From Gramella sp. KN1008 (GTDB taxonomy: Bacteria > Bacteroidota > Bacteroidia > Flavobacteriales > Flavobacteriaceae), in the NCBI RefSeq assembly GCF_004332155.1, contig NZ_SJDV01000003.1, positions 186,001 through 250,000 of the forward strand: DNA of 64,000 bases. The letters are read 5' to 3'. This document shows, in pieces, positions 54,955 to 62,854 of the stretch (positions are counted from its first letter, which is position 1; each line of letters begins with the position of its first letter). The notes below the pieces were generated by a model. The model saw only the letters and a program-made list of their open reading frames with translations. It ran no database searches and had not been told where the DNA came from. The position numbers and the translations under genes are program-made.

Positions 54955-55353
54955 ATGGGAATATTTAATAAACTATTTACATCAGATAATAAAGAGAAGG
55001 ATAAGGAGGAATCGAAAGTTCCATGGATAGGACTTAACCGAATGGAGCAGTTGGATAAAATTGAAGACTCTTCTGAAGAAAAAACAGTCGCCATTCTAAA
55101 ACATTCTACAAGGTGTGGAGTAAGCAGAATGGTGCTGAGGATGTTTGAATCTGACTATGACCTCCAGGAAGACGCGCCAGTAGATTTATATTTTCTGGAT
55201 TTAATAACATACCGTGATATCTCGAACGAGATAGCTGAAAGATTTAAGGTGAGGCATGAGAGTCCGCAGCTTATTGTGATTAAGAACGGGGAAGTGGTTC
55301 ATCATGCATCTCATCAAGGGGTTTCAGCCGGAAAGCTGAAAGAACTGGTTTGA
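54955..55353 (+). CDS. ytxJ: YtxJ-type monothiol thioredoxin-fold protein (bacillithiol system)
   Basis: A 132-aa thioredoxin-like protein. The active site is a single cysteine in HSTRCGVSR (Cys54) and the conserved cis-proline is in HESPQLIVI. This combination is the YtxJ (DUF2847) pattern, annotated as a bacillithiol-system monothiol bacilliredoxin. If the host makes bacillithiol it would remove bacillithiol from oxidised proteins. The biosynthetic genes are not in the window. Confidence 0.85.
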   Translation: MGIFNKLFTSDNKEKDKEESKVPWIGLNRMEQLDKIEDSSEEKTVAILKHSTRCGVSRMVLRMFESDYDLQEDAPVDLYFLDLITYRDISNEIAERFKVRHESPQLIVIKNGEVVHHASHQGVSAGKLKELV

Positions 55354-55449
55354 TTTTCCCGGTCTTTAAGGAGGAGTGTTTAACTATATTAAGGCCTTCA
55401 CCTGTCTACTTTTCCTTTATTATTTTAAAGGAAAATAAATATTTGAATT

Positions 55450-55599
55450 ATGAAGCTGAAAGAAGAAGAAAAAGAAAAATTAAAGAAGGATATTCAAAAT
55501 TCTGATCCTAAAAGGCAGGAAAGGGAATTTATGGATGAGGAGCAGAGACAGAAAGAAGGTAATAGGTCCCCTGAAAAAAATAAGAAATCAGAAAAATAG
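55450..55599 (+). CDS. Small highly charged protein (49 aa)
   Basis: A 49-residue frame, MKLKEEEKEKLKKDI to NKKSEK, almost wholly Lys, Glu, Asp, Gln and Arg. It lacks hydrophobic residues to form a core, so it is probably disordered or one helix. It is followed by a terminator after 23 bases. I do not recognise it. The purine-rich composition makes a chance frame possible, but the clean terminator and a start 96 bases after ytxJ support a real gene. Confidence 0.5.
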   Translation: MKLKEEEKEKLKKDIQNSDPKRQEREFMDEEQRQKEGNRSPEKNKKSEK

Positions 55600-55622
55600 C
55601 AGAGTTGACAACTTTGAAAATT

Positions 55623-55653
55623 AAAAAGCCCTCGATTTAATCGAGGGCTTTTT
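55623..55653. terminator. Bidirectional terminator upstream of the fumarylacetoacetase stop
   Basis: Perfect hairpin AAAAAGCCCTCGATT/AATCGAGGGCTTTTT between the 49-aa gene and the converging fumarylacetoacetase gene. Confidence 0.88.
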
Positions 55654-55668
55654 GTATGCTTGCTAATA

Positions 55669-56958
55669 TTACTTCTTTTTGGATTTATAGACCGGCAGTA
55701 ATTTAGTTCTTATTTCTCCGAAGCCTATACGCGAACCACTATTCTCGCAATAACCCCGCATAATCACGGTGTCATTGTCTTCGATGAATTTACGTTCCGA
55801 TCCGTCTTTCAACTTGATTGGCTTGCTGCCGCTCCAGGTTAGCTCCAGCATTGACCCAAAAGAGTCTTCTGTAGACCCGGAAATTGTTCCTGAAGCCATC
55901 ATATCACCAGAGTTCACAGGGCAGCCATTTACTGTATGATGGGCCAGTTGCTGACTCATGTTCCAGTAAAGATATTTGAAATTAGACTTGGAAAGTAAAT
56001 TTTCCTCACCGCCGTCCGGTTGAAGTGATACCTCCAGTTTGATGTCAAAACTTTTATCTCCGGTATATTTTAGATAGGGTAGTAATTCCTTTTCAGGCTT
56101 AGGACTAGCTGTTCTATAAGGTTCCAGGGCATCCATGGTTACGATCCATGGAGAAATAGAAGAGGCAAAATTCTTAGCCAGGAAAGGGCCTAATGGTACA
56201 TATTCCCACTTCTGAATATCACGTGCACTCCAGTCATTGAATAGGACCATTCCAAAAATATAATCTTCTGCTTCATCAACAGGAATAGGCTCACCCAGGT
56301 GGTTTGCATCTGTGGTGATAAATGCCATTTCCAATTCAAAATCTACCCTTTGTGATGGGCCAAAAACCGGTGTGTCAGAGTCGGCAGGTTTTGTTTGTCC
56401 CTGTGGGCGATGTACGGGAATTCCACTTGGAATTATTGAGGAGCTTCTTCCGTGATATCCTACCGGAATATGCAGCCAGTTGGGCATTAAGGCATTTTCG
56501 GGATCCCTGAACATGGTTCCCACATTGGTAGCATGTTCCTTGGATGAATAGAAATCGGTATAATCTCCTACCTGCACCGGCATTTGCATCTCAATCTCAT
56601 CTAGGGTGAATAGTACCGTATTCCGATGATCCTGGCTATCCTTTAATTTGGTGTTATTGGCATCAAAAATCTCAGCGATTCGGTTTCTAACCAGTCGCCA
56701 GGTTTTTTTACCGTCAGATATAAAATCGTTTAACGTGTCCTGTAAGAATATATCGTCAGTTAATGGGATCCCTTCAAAATAGCCCAGTTGGTGCAAAGCT
56801 CCCAGGTCTATCGCATAATCTCCAATTCTGGTCCCGATAGTGATCACATCATCTCGGGTTAGAAACACCCCGAATGGGATATTCTGAATGGGAAAATCGG
56901 TATCGCCAGGGATGTCCAGCCAGGTTTTTCTTTTTGGATCGTTAGCGCTAATTGACAT
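55669..56958 (-). CDS. fahA: Fumarylacetoacetase
   Basis: A 429-aa eukaryote-type FAH, which hydrolyses fumarylacetoacetate to fumarate and acetoacetate as the last step of tyrosine/homogentisate breakdown. The N-terminal SH3-like domain (SISANDPKRKTWLDI...) is followed by the catalytic beta-roll with TDFYSSKEHATNVG (metal ligand Asp and catalytic His), HIPVGYHGRSSS, VDFELEMAFI and FNDWSARDIQKWEY. The gene is alone: no homogentisate dioxygenase or maleylacetoacetate isomerase adjoins it. It is divergent from glyA. Confidence 0.96.
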   Translation of the reverse strand: MSISANDPKRKTWLDIPGDTDFPIQNIPFGVFLTRDDVITIGTRIGDYAIDLGALHQLGYFEGIPLTDDIFLQDTLNDFISDGKKTWRLVRNRIAEIFDANNTKLKDSQDHRNTVLFTLDEIEMQMPVQVGDYTDFYSSKEHATNVGTMFRDPENALMPNWLHIPVGYHGRSSSIIPSGIPVHRPQGQTKPADSDTPVFGPSQRVDFELEMAFITTDANHLGEPIPVDEAEDYIFGMVLFNDWSARDIQKWEYVPLGPFLAKNFASSISPWIVTMDALEPYRTASPKPEKELLPYLKYTGDKSFDIKLEVSLQPDGGEENLLSKSNFKYLYWNMSQQLAHHTVNGCPVNSGDMMASGTISGSTEDSFGSMLELTWSGSKPIKLKDGSERKFIEDNDTVIMRGYCENSGSRIGFGEIRTKLLPVYKSKKK

Positions 56959-57068
56959 AGAAAATTGTTGGTTTTTTGTTAAAATCTAGTGATTCAAATA
57001 TATTATTTTCCTGTAATTAACCGAATGTATTTGTTACTTTTACCGAATATTTAACGTAAACATTTGTG

Positions 57069-58343
57069 ATGCAACGAGACACCCAACTATTTGATTTAAT
57101 AGCAAAAGAAAAAGAGCGACAGTTAAACGGTTTGGAACTTATTGCAAGTGAAAATTTTGTAAGTGATGCTGTTTTGGAAGCAGCAGGATCTGTGCTTACA
57201 AATAAATATGCTGAAGGATACCCCGGGAAAAGATATTATGGAGGATGTGAGGTGGTAGACCAGGTTGAACAGCTTGCGATAGACCGCCTGAAGGAACTCT
57301 TTAATGCAGAATATGCCAATGTGCAACCTCATTCTGGTTCACAGGCAAATACGGCGGTTTATGCCTCATGCATGAAACCCGGGGATAAATTTCTTGGTTT
57401 TGATCTTGCGCATGGTGGACATTTAACACATGGATCTCCTGTAAACTTCTCCGGTAAATTATACCAGCCTGTTTTTTATGGAGTAGATAAGGAAACCGGA
57501 CGTATCGATTATGATAAAGTAGCGGAGATCGCCGAGAAGGAAAAGCCTAAGATGATCATTGCAGGAGCTTCAGCCTATTCCAGAGAGATCGATTATAAAA
57601 GATTCAGAGAAATAGCAGATAGTGTAGGAGCTATTCTGTTTGCTGATATTGCACATCCTGCAGGTCTTATTGCCAAAGGATTGATCAGTGACCCTGTTCC
57701 TCACTGTCATATTGTGACTTCCACCACTCATAAGACCCTTAGAGGTCCAAGAGGCGGGATCATAATTATGGGAGAAGATTTTGATAACCCATTCGGAGAA
57801 AAACTTAAGAATGGAAAATTGAAGAAAATGTCAGCTATGCTTAATTCGGGAATTTTCCCGGGTAACCAGGGTGGACCGTTAGAGCATATCATTGCTGCAA
57901 AAGCAGTAGCTTTTGGAGAAGCACTTACCGATGATTTCCTTCATTATATGGTAAGGGTTAAAAAGAATGCTGAGAAAATGGCCCAGGCTTTTGTTGACAA
58001 AGGTTATGGTGTTATTTCTGGAGGGACCGATAATCATATGATGCTTATAGATCTTAGAAATAAGGATGTAAGTGGGAAAGATGCGGAAGAAGCCTTAGGA
58101 AAAGCTGATATCACCGTTAACAAGAATATGGTACCTTTCGATGATAAGTCTCCATTTGTGACTTCAGGGATCAGAATTGGAACACCGGCGGTTACCACCC
58201 GTGGTCTTGAAGAAAAGGATATGCCTAAGATCGTGGAGTTGATAGACCGTGTCATTATAAATATCGATAACGATTCTGAAATTGAAGCGGTAAGAAAAGA
58301 GGTGAATGCCATGATGCATGGGCTGCCGCTTTTTAAAATGTAA
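57069..58343 (+). CDS. glyA: Serine hydroxymethyltransferase
   Basis: A 424-aa PLP enzyme interconverting serine and glycine with tetrahydrofolate, the main source of one-carbon units. [24 protein letters not shown] with the PLP lysine, SGTDNHMM and TRGLEEKDM are conserved, and the length is standard. The true start is ATG 57069 ([11 protein letters not shown]); a GTG three bases earlier only duplicates it. TACTTTTA at 57035, one base off consensus, may be its -7 box. No glycine riboswitch was seen. Confidence 0.97.
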   Translation: MQRDTQLFDLIAKEKERQLNGLELIASENFVSDAVLEAAGSVLTNKYAEGYPGKRYYGGCEVVDQVEQLAIDRLKELFNAEYANVQPHSGSQANTAVYASCMKPGDKFLGFDLAHGGHLTHGSPVNFSGKLYQPVFYGVDKETGRIDYDKVAEIAEKEKPKMIIAGASAYSREIDYKRFREIADSVGAILFADIAHPAGLIAKGLISDPVPHCHIVTSTTHKTLRGPRGGIIIMGEDFDNPFGEKLKNGKLKKMSAMLNSGIFPGNQGGPLEHIIAAKAVAFGEALTDDFLHYMVRVKKNAEKMAQAFVDKGYGVISGGTDNHMMLIDLRNKDVSGKDAEEALGKADITVNKNMVPFDDKSPFVTSGIRIGTPAVTTRGLEEKDMPKIVELIDRVIINIDNDSEIEAVRKEVNAMMHGLPLFKM

Positions 58344-58362
58344 ATAAGAGATCTGAATAAAT

Positions 58363-58391
58363 AAAAAGCCATTCGGGAGAATGGCTTTTTT
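58363..58391. terminator. Bidirectional terminator between glyA and the amidohydrolase gene
   Basis: Perfect hairpin AAAAAGCCATTC/GAATGGCTTTTT with a five-base loop between converging genes; it ends four bases from the amidohydrolase stop. Confidence 0.9.
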
Positions 58392-58394
58392 GTT

Positions 58395-59414
58395 TTAATC
58401 ATCTGCTTGCCGGGATGTGCCTTTAAAATGTTCTTTCTTTTCTTCTTCGCTTAGGCGAAGAAACCTGGCAGCGTTATTATATAGAATATCTCTTTTTTGT
58501 TCTTCCGTTAAAAAATCGGCATTTTCAATTGCTTCTATCCCCCGGCCAATAGCATCGGGCCATACCATCTGATCTGAGCCGAACATCACTCTTTTTCCGA
58601 ACCCGGCATCCACAATACGTTTCAGGTAATAATAAAATTCCTTACGTGGAATCGCGTAGTTGATTACCCCAATCCCAACATAAACCTGCGGATAGCTGTA
58701 TAACAGGGCTAGCATGTCATCTAATAGGGGCCATCCAGCGTGCATGATGTAAATACGAAGTTTGGGATGTTTGAGTAAGAGATCCTCAATAAGCAGCGGG
58801 CTGTCGAGTTTTGCCCTGTAACCTGCAAAGGGTGGAAGATAGCCTGCCCCCGGTGGGCCTGGTCCCATGTGAATCCCTACCGGAATATCCAGTTCTTCAG
58901 CAATCGCCGCATAAGGCTCAAATTTTGGGTCGCTGGGAGAGATTCCGTTGTACTGAATAATGACTTCCCCCAGGACTCTGTATTTTCCGGAAGATAATTC
59001 ATCTCTCACTGTTTCCGGAGTGATTCCGTCATTGAGTTCAAAAAAAAGTGAAGGAATTATCCGGTCACTGCTTAAGTAGTTTTTCAGAAAGGGGCCACTG
59101 GTGATGCCATATACATTGTGTTCTTGTAAAGCCGAAAGGGTTTTAGCTATCAGATCTTCGTTAGTGGCTGGACTGGTTATAACATTATCGCAATCTGTTC
59201 GCTTTAAATATTCAACGAAGGTTTCACCCCAGGTTTTTTTCTGATCCCAAACAGGCATTTCTAAAGGGGGCGCACACATTGAAACCGGCGGAGGTCCATT
59301 CATGTCCACGGGAACAGCATGCAGATGCATATCTAATACGGGTAGCGGTTTTTCCTGTGCAGTTAAAAACGTAGTAATAATAAAACTGAGAAAGTAGAAT
59401 GTAAATATCTTCAT
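58395..59414 (-). CDS. Exported amidohydrolase (amidohydrolase-2 type)
   Basis: A 339-aa TIM-barrel metal-dependent hydrolase with a signal peptide (ends near FLTAQ, residue 20). The metal-binding HLH (LDMHLHAVP) begins the barrel; IGVHMGPGPP, YIMHAGWPLL and MFGSDQMVWP provide further His and Asp ligands. This matches the amidohydrolase-2 (ACMSD/gamma-resorcylate decarboxylase-like) family, whose members hydrolyse or decarboxylate varied substrates. An exported form is unusual; the substrate is unknown. Confidence 0.87.
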   Translation of the reverse strand: MKIFTFYFLSFIITTFLTAQEKPLPVLDMHLHAVPVDMNGPPPVSMCAPPLEMPVWDQKKTWGETFVEYLKRTDCDNVITSPATNEDLIAKTLSALQEHNVYGITSGPFLKNYLSSDRIIPSLFFELNDGITPETVRDELSSGKYRVLGEVIIQYNGISPSDPKFEPYAAIAEELDIPVGIHMGPGPPGAGYLPPFAGYRAKLDSPLLIEDLLLKHPKLRIYIMHAGWPLLDDMLALLYSYPQVYVGIGVINYAIPRKEFYYYLKRIVDAGFGKRVMFGSDQMVWPDAIGRGIEAIENADFLTEEQKRDILYNNAARFLRLSEEEKKEHFKGTSRQADD

Positions 59415-59489
59415 TGCTTAAGTTTTTTATGGACTTAAACAATAAATATAATTCATATTATTGATAGTCAATACCTTGACAGGATGGCG

Positions 59490-59894
59490 TTAACTTAAAA
59501 ATATTCTCTTAAGATCCTGCGGGATTTTAACCGGTTTTTTAGTTTCCCTATCCAGCAGGCACCAGGTGGTCTTCGCTTCGGCAAGAAGCTTATCGTTATC
59601 TGAATTCTTGATAATAACATGTCTTACGGAGGTGACGTGGGTAGTTTCTCCTATATAGGTTTGCAGGGAGATATTATCACCTAAAAAAGCTTCCTTCTTA
59701 TAATTGATCTCATGTCTCACCACCACCCAGATATACTGTTCAACCTGTTGAGGAGTTGCTCTTTTTTCCCAATGTTCCTCTGCAACTTCCTGTACCCACT
59801 GAACATACTGCACATTGTTCACGTGCTTCTGTTTGTCCAGATGCTTCTTTTTTACAACAAGCTTTTTCTCGTAGATCTCCGGATTAAGTTCCAT
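59490..59894 (-). CDS. Hotdog-fold acyl-CoA thioesterase
   Basis: A 134-aa single hotdog domain. KHVNNVQYVQWVQEVAEEHW has the Asn-Asn and HW pattern of the YbgC/FcbC/acyl-ACP thioesterase type, followed by VVRHEINYKKEAFLGDNI and AKTTWCLLDRETKKPVKIP. Substrates in the family are fatty acyl-CoA or 4-hydroxybenzoyl-CoA. The gene overlaps the glutaminyl cyclase stop by one base, so the two are probably coupled. Confidence 0.88.
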   Translation of the reverse strand: MELNPEIYEKKLVVKKKHLDKQKHVNNVQYVQWVQEVAEEHWEKRATPQQVEQYIWVVVRHEINYKKEAFLGDNISLQTYIGETTHVTSVRHVIIKNSDNDKLLAEAKTTWCLLDRETKKPVKIPQDLKRIFLS

Positions 59895-60952
59895 TACTTT
59901 TTAACAATTTTCACCTCAAAGATCTTGTCCCAGTTCTTTCCGGTTACATAAAGCTTACCGGTTTCAGAATTGTAAGCGATGCCATTAAGCACGTCAAGTT
60001 CATTATGCTGGGTGACCTTATCTCTAAGTCCGCTGAAATTGATAAGGCCTTCTATCGCCCCATTTTCAGGATTGATGATAGCAACCCCGTCTTTTTGATA
60101 GGTGTTCGCGTAGATCTTTCCATTTACCCATTCCAGTTCATTTAGCTTAGTGGAAATGGATTTGTGATGGGTAGGCTGTATATAGCTTTGTTCAGCAAGG
60201 GTTTCAGGGTCCAGGATCCAGATCTTTTCGGTACCGTCACTTTTAAATATTTTTTCGCCATTATTACAAAGCCCCCAGCCTTCTTTACTCTGATTATAAC
60301 CGAAACTTCCTTTTTTTTGAAAATCTTCAAGGTCATAAATAAAACCGGTGTCTTCCCTCCAGGTAAGCTGATAAATATTTCCGTTTAAAATGGTAAGCCC
60401 TTCGGCAAAATACTGATCGTCCAGTTGTATTTCATTAAGTACTTCGCCAGTCTCAAGTTCAAGCTTACGGAGTTTGGACTCTCCATACTGACCTGCGCTT
60501 TCGTATAAAACACCATCATGAAATTCTAGTCCCTGGGTGTAAGACGAAATATCATGGGGGAAAGAATTCAAAATTTCATAGGTGTAGACAACCGGAGCCT
60601 TATCGTTAAGTACCTTTATATTCTTTGTAAGAGTATCGCTATTCTCTTCACTGTATACTATCGCTTTTAAGGTTTGATTTCCTAACAGCATATTCTGCAG
60701 TTCCAACTGAAGATCATTACCATTTTGAGAGCTTTCAATATGCTTGTTCCCGAAATAGAATGAGACAGAATCTATATTTCTGTTTTTAGTGTTTACTATA
60801 GTGGCCTGAAGCTTCTCATCAATGCTGAATTCAGATTGATCATTTGTGATCTGAATAGAAAAATCTGATTTTTTTTTTCCATTATTGCTTCCGCAGGAAA
60901 AAATGAAAATGCTTAAGGTGAAGACTAACAGTAAGTTAAATTTATTCATCAT
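59894..60952 (-). CDS. Glutaminyl-peptide cyclotransferase lipoprotein
   Basis: A 352-aa lipoprotein (lipobox IFSC at about residue 20) of the plant/bacterial beta-propeller glutamine cyclotransferase family, which forms N-terminal pyroglutamate. The domain starts near YEILNSFPHDISSYTQGLEF (about 127) and repeats W/G-rich strands; QYGESKLRKLELETGEVL and NELEWVNGKIYANTY (metal-linked Glu) are characteristic. About 110 residues before the domain may be an Ig-like spacer. It could cyclise N-terminal Gln of exported proteins, including T9SS cargo; this is inferred. Confidence 0.9.
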   Translation of the reverse strand: MMNKFNLLLVFTLSIFIFSCGSNNGKKKSDFSIQITNDQSEFSIDEKLQATIVNTKNRNIDSVSFYFGNKHIESSQNGNDLQLELQNMLLGNQTLKAIVYSEENSDTLTKNIKVLNDKAPVVYTYEILNSFPHDISSYTQGLEFHDGVLYESAGQYGESKLRKLELETGEVLNEIQLDDQYFAEGLTILNGNIYQLTWREDTGFIYDLEDFQKKGSFGYNQSKEGWGLCNNGEKIFKSDGTEKIWILDPETLAEQSYIQPTHHKSISTKLNELEWVNGKIYANTYQKDGVAIINPENGAIEGLINFSGLRDKVTQHNELDVLNGIAYNSETGKLYVTGKNWDKIFEVKIVKK

Positions 60953-61003
60953 AAAACAGGCTTAAATAAAGGGCTAAATTAACCAATTCACATTAAAAAA
61001 AGC

Positions 61004-61033
61004 TTGCCAAAATATACAAAGATTGTATATTTG
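61004..61033 (+). promoter_or_regulatory. Promoter of the SRP RNA gene
   Basis: TTG at 61004-61006 and TATATTTG at 61026-61033, with 19 bases between, match the Bacteroidota -33/-7 promoter exactly. The RNA starts about five bases after the -7 box, the expected distance. Confidence 0.75.
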
Positions 61034-61037
61034 CACC

Positions 61038-61131
61038 GGCAAGTCCCACACAACCAGCTCCTGCTGAATCCCCCAGGGCGGGAACGCAGCAAGGGTAAGC
61101 GGTCGTAGCGGTGTGATGTGGGTCGCTTGCC
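61038..61131 (+). ncRNA. ffs: Small signal recognition particle RNA (4.5S type)
   Basis: A 94-base RNA of the small bacterial SRP type. The ends pair (GGCAAG... with ...CTTGCC), and further in GTCCCACAC pairs with GTGATGTGGG. The apical region contains CCCCAGGGCGGGAACGCAGCAAGGG, which matches the conserved Ffh-binding helix 8 with its symmetric and asymmetric loops (GCAGCAAGGG/CCCCAG). It lacks an Alu domain. Six T residues follow the last stem, giving its own terminator. The RNA guides ribosome-nascent-chain complexes to FtsY and the membrane. Confidence 0.88.
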
Positions 61132-61178
61132 ATTTTTTGTTTCTACAAAGTCCTAAATTTATTGCATATTTGTGCGAT

Positions 61179-62000
61179 ATGAAAAACGGGAATTCTTCAG
61201 AAAAGGTGGTACTTATCACCGGCGCTTCTTCCGGTATAGGGAAATCCATCGCCACCCATTTAAGTAACAAAGGCTTTAAGGTTTATGGAACCAGCAGGAA
61301 GCCTCAGGATTCTTCTAAATATACCTTTAATTTTGTTCAGCTTGACGTAACCGATAAACCAAGTATTGAGGAGGCTGTGTATGAGGTTTATGAAAGAGAG
61401 GGGCGTATAGATATTCTAATCAACAATGCCGGGATGGGAATTACCGGTCCTATTGAAGAGATCCCTGAAGCAGAGATGAAAAAAGTATTTGAAACCAACT
61501 ATTTTGGTCCTCTTCATATGATCAAAACCGTGCTGCCTGTCATGAGACGACAAAAATCGGGGCTAATCATTAACATTACTTCCATAGCTGGCTATATGGG
61601 ACTTCCATATCGCGGGATCTATTCTGCCACAAAAGGAGCTCTTGAGATCACCGCGGAGGCATACCGAATGGAGATCAAGCAATTCGGAATAAAGATGACC
61701 AATGTCGCGCCGGGAGATTTTGCTACAAATATCGCTTCGGGTAGATATCATGCACCTGTCATAAAGGATTCGCCTTACGAAAAGGTATACGGAAACACCT
61801 TGAAGCTTATGGATGAACATGTAGATGCTGGGCAGGATCCCGAATTAATGGCAAAGGAGATCTATAAAATTATAATTAATCCGAATCCAAAAGTACATTA
61901 TAAAGTAGGAGAGAGGTTGCAGAAAATATCTGTAAAACTAAAGGCTTTATTGCCGGATAAACTTTACGAGAAGATGCTGATGAAGCATTATAAATTGTAA
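61179..62000 (+). CDS. Short-chain dehydrogenase/reductase
   Basis: A 273-aa classical SDR. The NAD(P)-binding TGASSGIG (14-21), NNAG (82-85), catalytic Ser135, Tyr148 and Lys152 (YSATK) are all intact. The C-terminal part (PGDFATNIASGRYHAP) resembles SDRs acting on hydrophobic substrates such as retinoids, 3-keto lipids or sphingoid bases. The true substrate is unknown. The chosen ATG follows the SRP RNA; an in-frame extension to 61113 would overlap the RNA and is rejected. Confidence 0.9.
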   Translation: MKNGNSSEKVVLITGASSGIGKSIATHLSNKGFKVYGTSRKPQDSSKYTFNFVQLDVTDKPSIEEAVYEVYEREGRIDILINNAGMGITGPIEEIPEAEMKKVFETNYFGPLHMIKTVLPVMRRQKSGLIINITSIAGYMGLPYRGIYSATKGALEITAEAYRMEIKQFGIKMTNVAPGDFATNIASGRYHAPVIKDSPYEKVYGNTLKLMDEHVDAGQDPELMAKEIYKIIINPNPKVHYKVGERLQKISVKLKALLPDKLYEKMLMKHYKL

Positions 62001-62063
62001 TTTTAGGTCTAAAGGAAGAAAAAGGATATTCATAAAATCATAATTTTTAATAAACACACAACT

Positions 62064-62720
62064 ATGAAATTTTTTATTGATACCGCTAATCTAGATCAGA
62101 TAAAGGAAGCTCAGGAGCTAGGTGTTCTGGATGGCGTGACTACCAATCCTTCATTGATGGCCAAGGAAGGCATCACAGGAAAGGATAATATATTTACCCA
62201 TTATATAAAGATCTGTGATCTTGTGGATGGCGATGTAAGTGCCGAGGTGATCGCAACAGACTTTGATGGTATCATAAGAGAAGGAGAGGAGCTTGCCGAA
62301 TTACATGAGCAGATCGTAGTGAAGGTTCCTATGATCAAAGACGGGGTGAAAGCTTTAAAATATTTTAGTGATAAAGGGATCAAAACGAATTGCACTCTTG
62401 TTTTTTCTGCAGGACAGGCTATTCTTGCTGCAAAAGCGGGAGCTACTTACGTCTCTCCATTTATTGGAAGACTGGATGATATTTCTACCAATGGTCTGGA
62501 TCTGATAGCCGATATCAGGTTGATCTATGATAATTATGGATTTGAAACCGAGATCCTGGCCGCTTCGGTAAGACACACTATGCATGTTCTGGAATGTGCT
62601 AAGATAGGTGCTGATGTGATGACAGGGCCTCTTTCTTCTATTGAAGGTTTACTAAAACATCCTTTAACAGATATCGGACTTGAAAAATTCCTTGCAGATT
62701 ACAGAAAAGGTAATCAGTAA
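62064..62720 (+). CDS. fsa: Fructose-6-phosphate aldolase/transaldolase family protein
   Basis: A 218-aa small transaldolase-type TIM barrel. The start [28 protein letters not shown], the Schiff-base Lys87 (VVKVPM) and [11 protein letters not shown] identify the MipB/TalC (FSA) branch, about 100 residues shorter than classical transaldolase. Such proteins either cleave fructose 6-phosphate or act as transaldolase in the pentose phosphate pathway; sequence alone does not settle this. A terminator follows. Confidence 0.92.
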   Translation: MKFFIDTANLDQIKEAQELGVLDGVTTNPSLMAKEGITGKDNIFTHYIKICDLVDGDVSAEVIATDFDGIIREGEELAELHEQIVVKVPMIKDGVKALKYFSDKGIKTNCTLVFSAGQAILAAKAGATYVSPFIGRLDDISTNGLDLIADIRLIYDNYGFETEILAASVRHTMHVLECAKIGADVMTGPLSSIEGLLKHPLTDIGLEKFLADYRKGNQ

Positions 62721-62744
62721 TCTTAGAAACTGAATAGTATTTAG

Positions 62745-62771
62745 AAGGGACGCTTTGGTGTCCCTTTTTTA
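62745..62771 (+). terminator. Terminator of the fsa-like gene
   Basis: AGGGAC pairs with GTCCCT across an eight-base loop (about 62746-62765), followed by six T residues. Confidence 0.8.
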
Positions 62772-62854
62772 ATTTATAGTGAGGCTTAATTTGCGAGCAG
62801 GTAATCGGGAAACGGTTTCCTTTAAAATCCTTTGTGGCATTATTCCGGGAAAGT

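Noticed and set aside
61113..61178. N-terminal extension of the SDR protein
   Set aside because: It would overlap the SRP RNA, its residues look unlike an SDR start, and MKNGNSSEKVVLITG fits the family.
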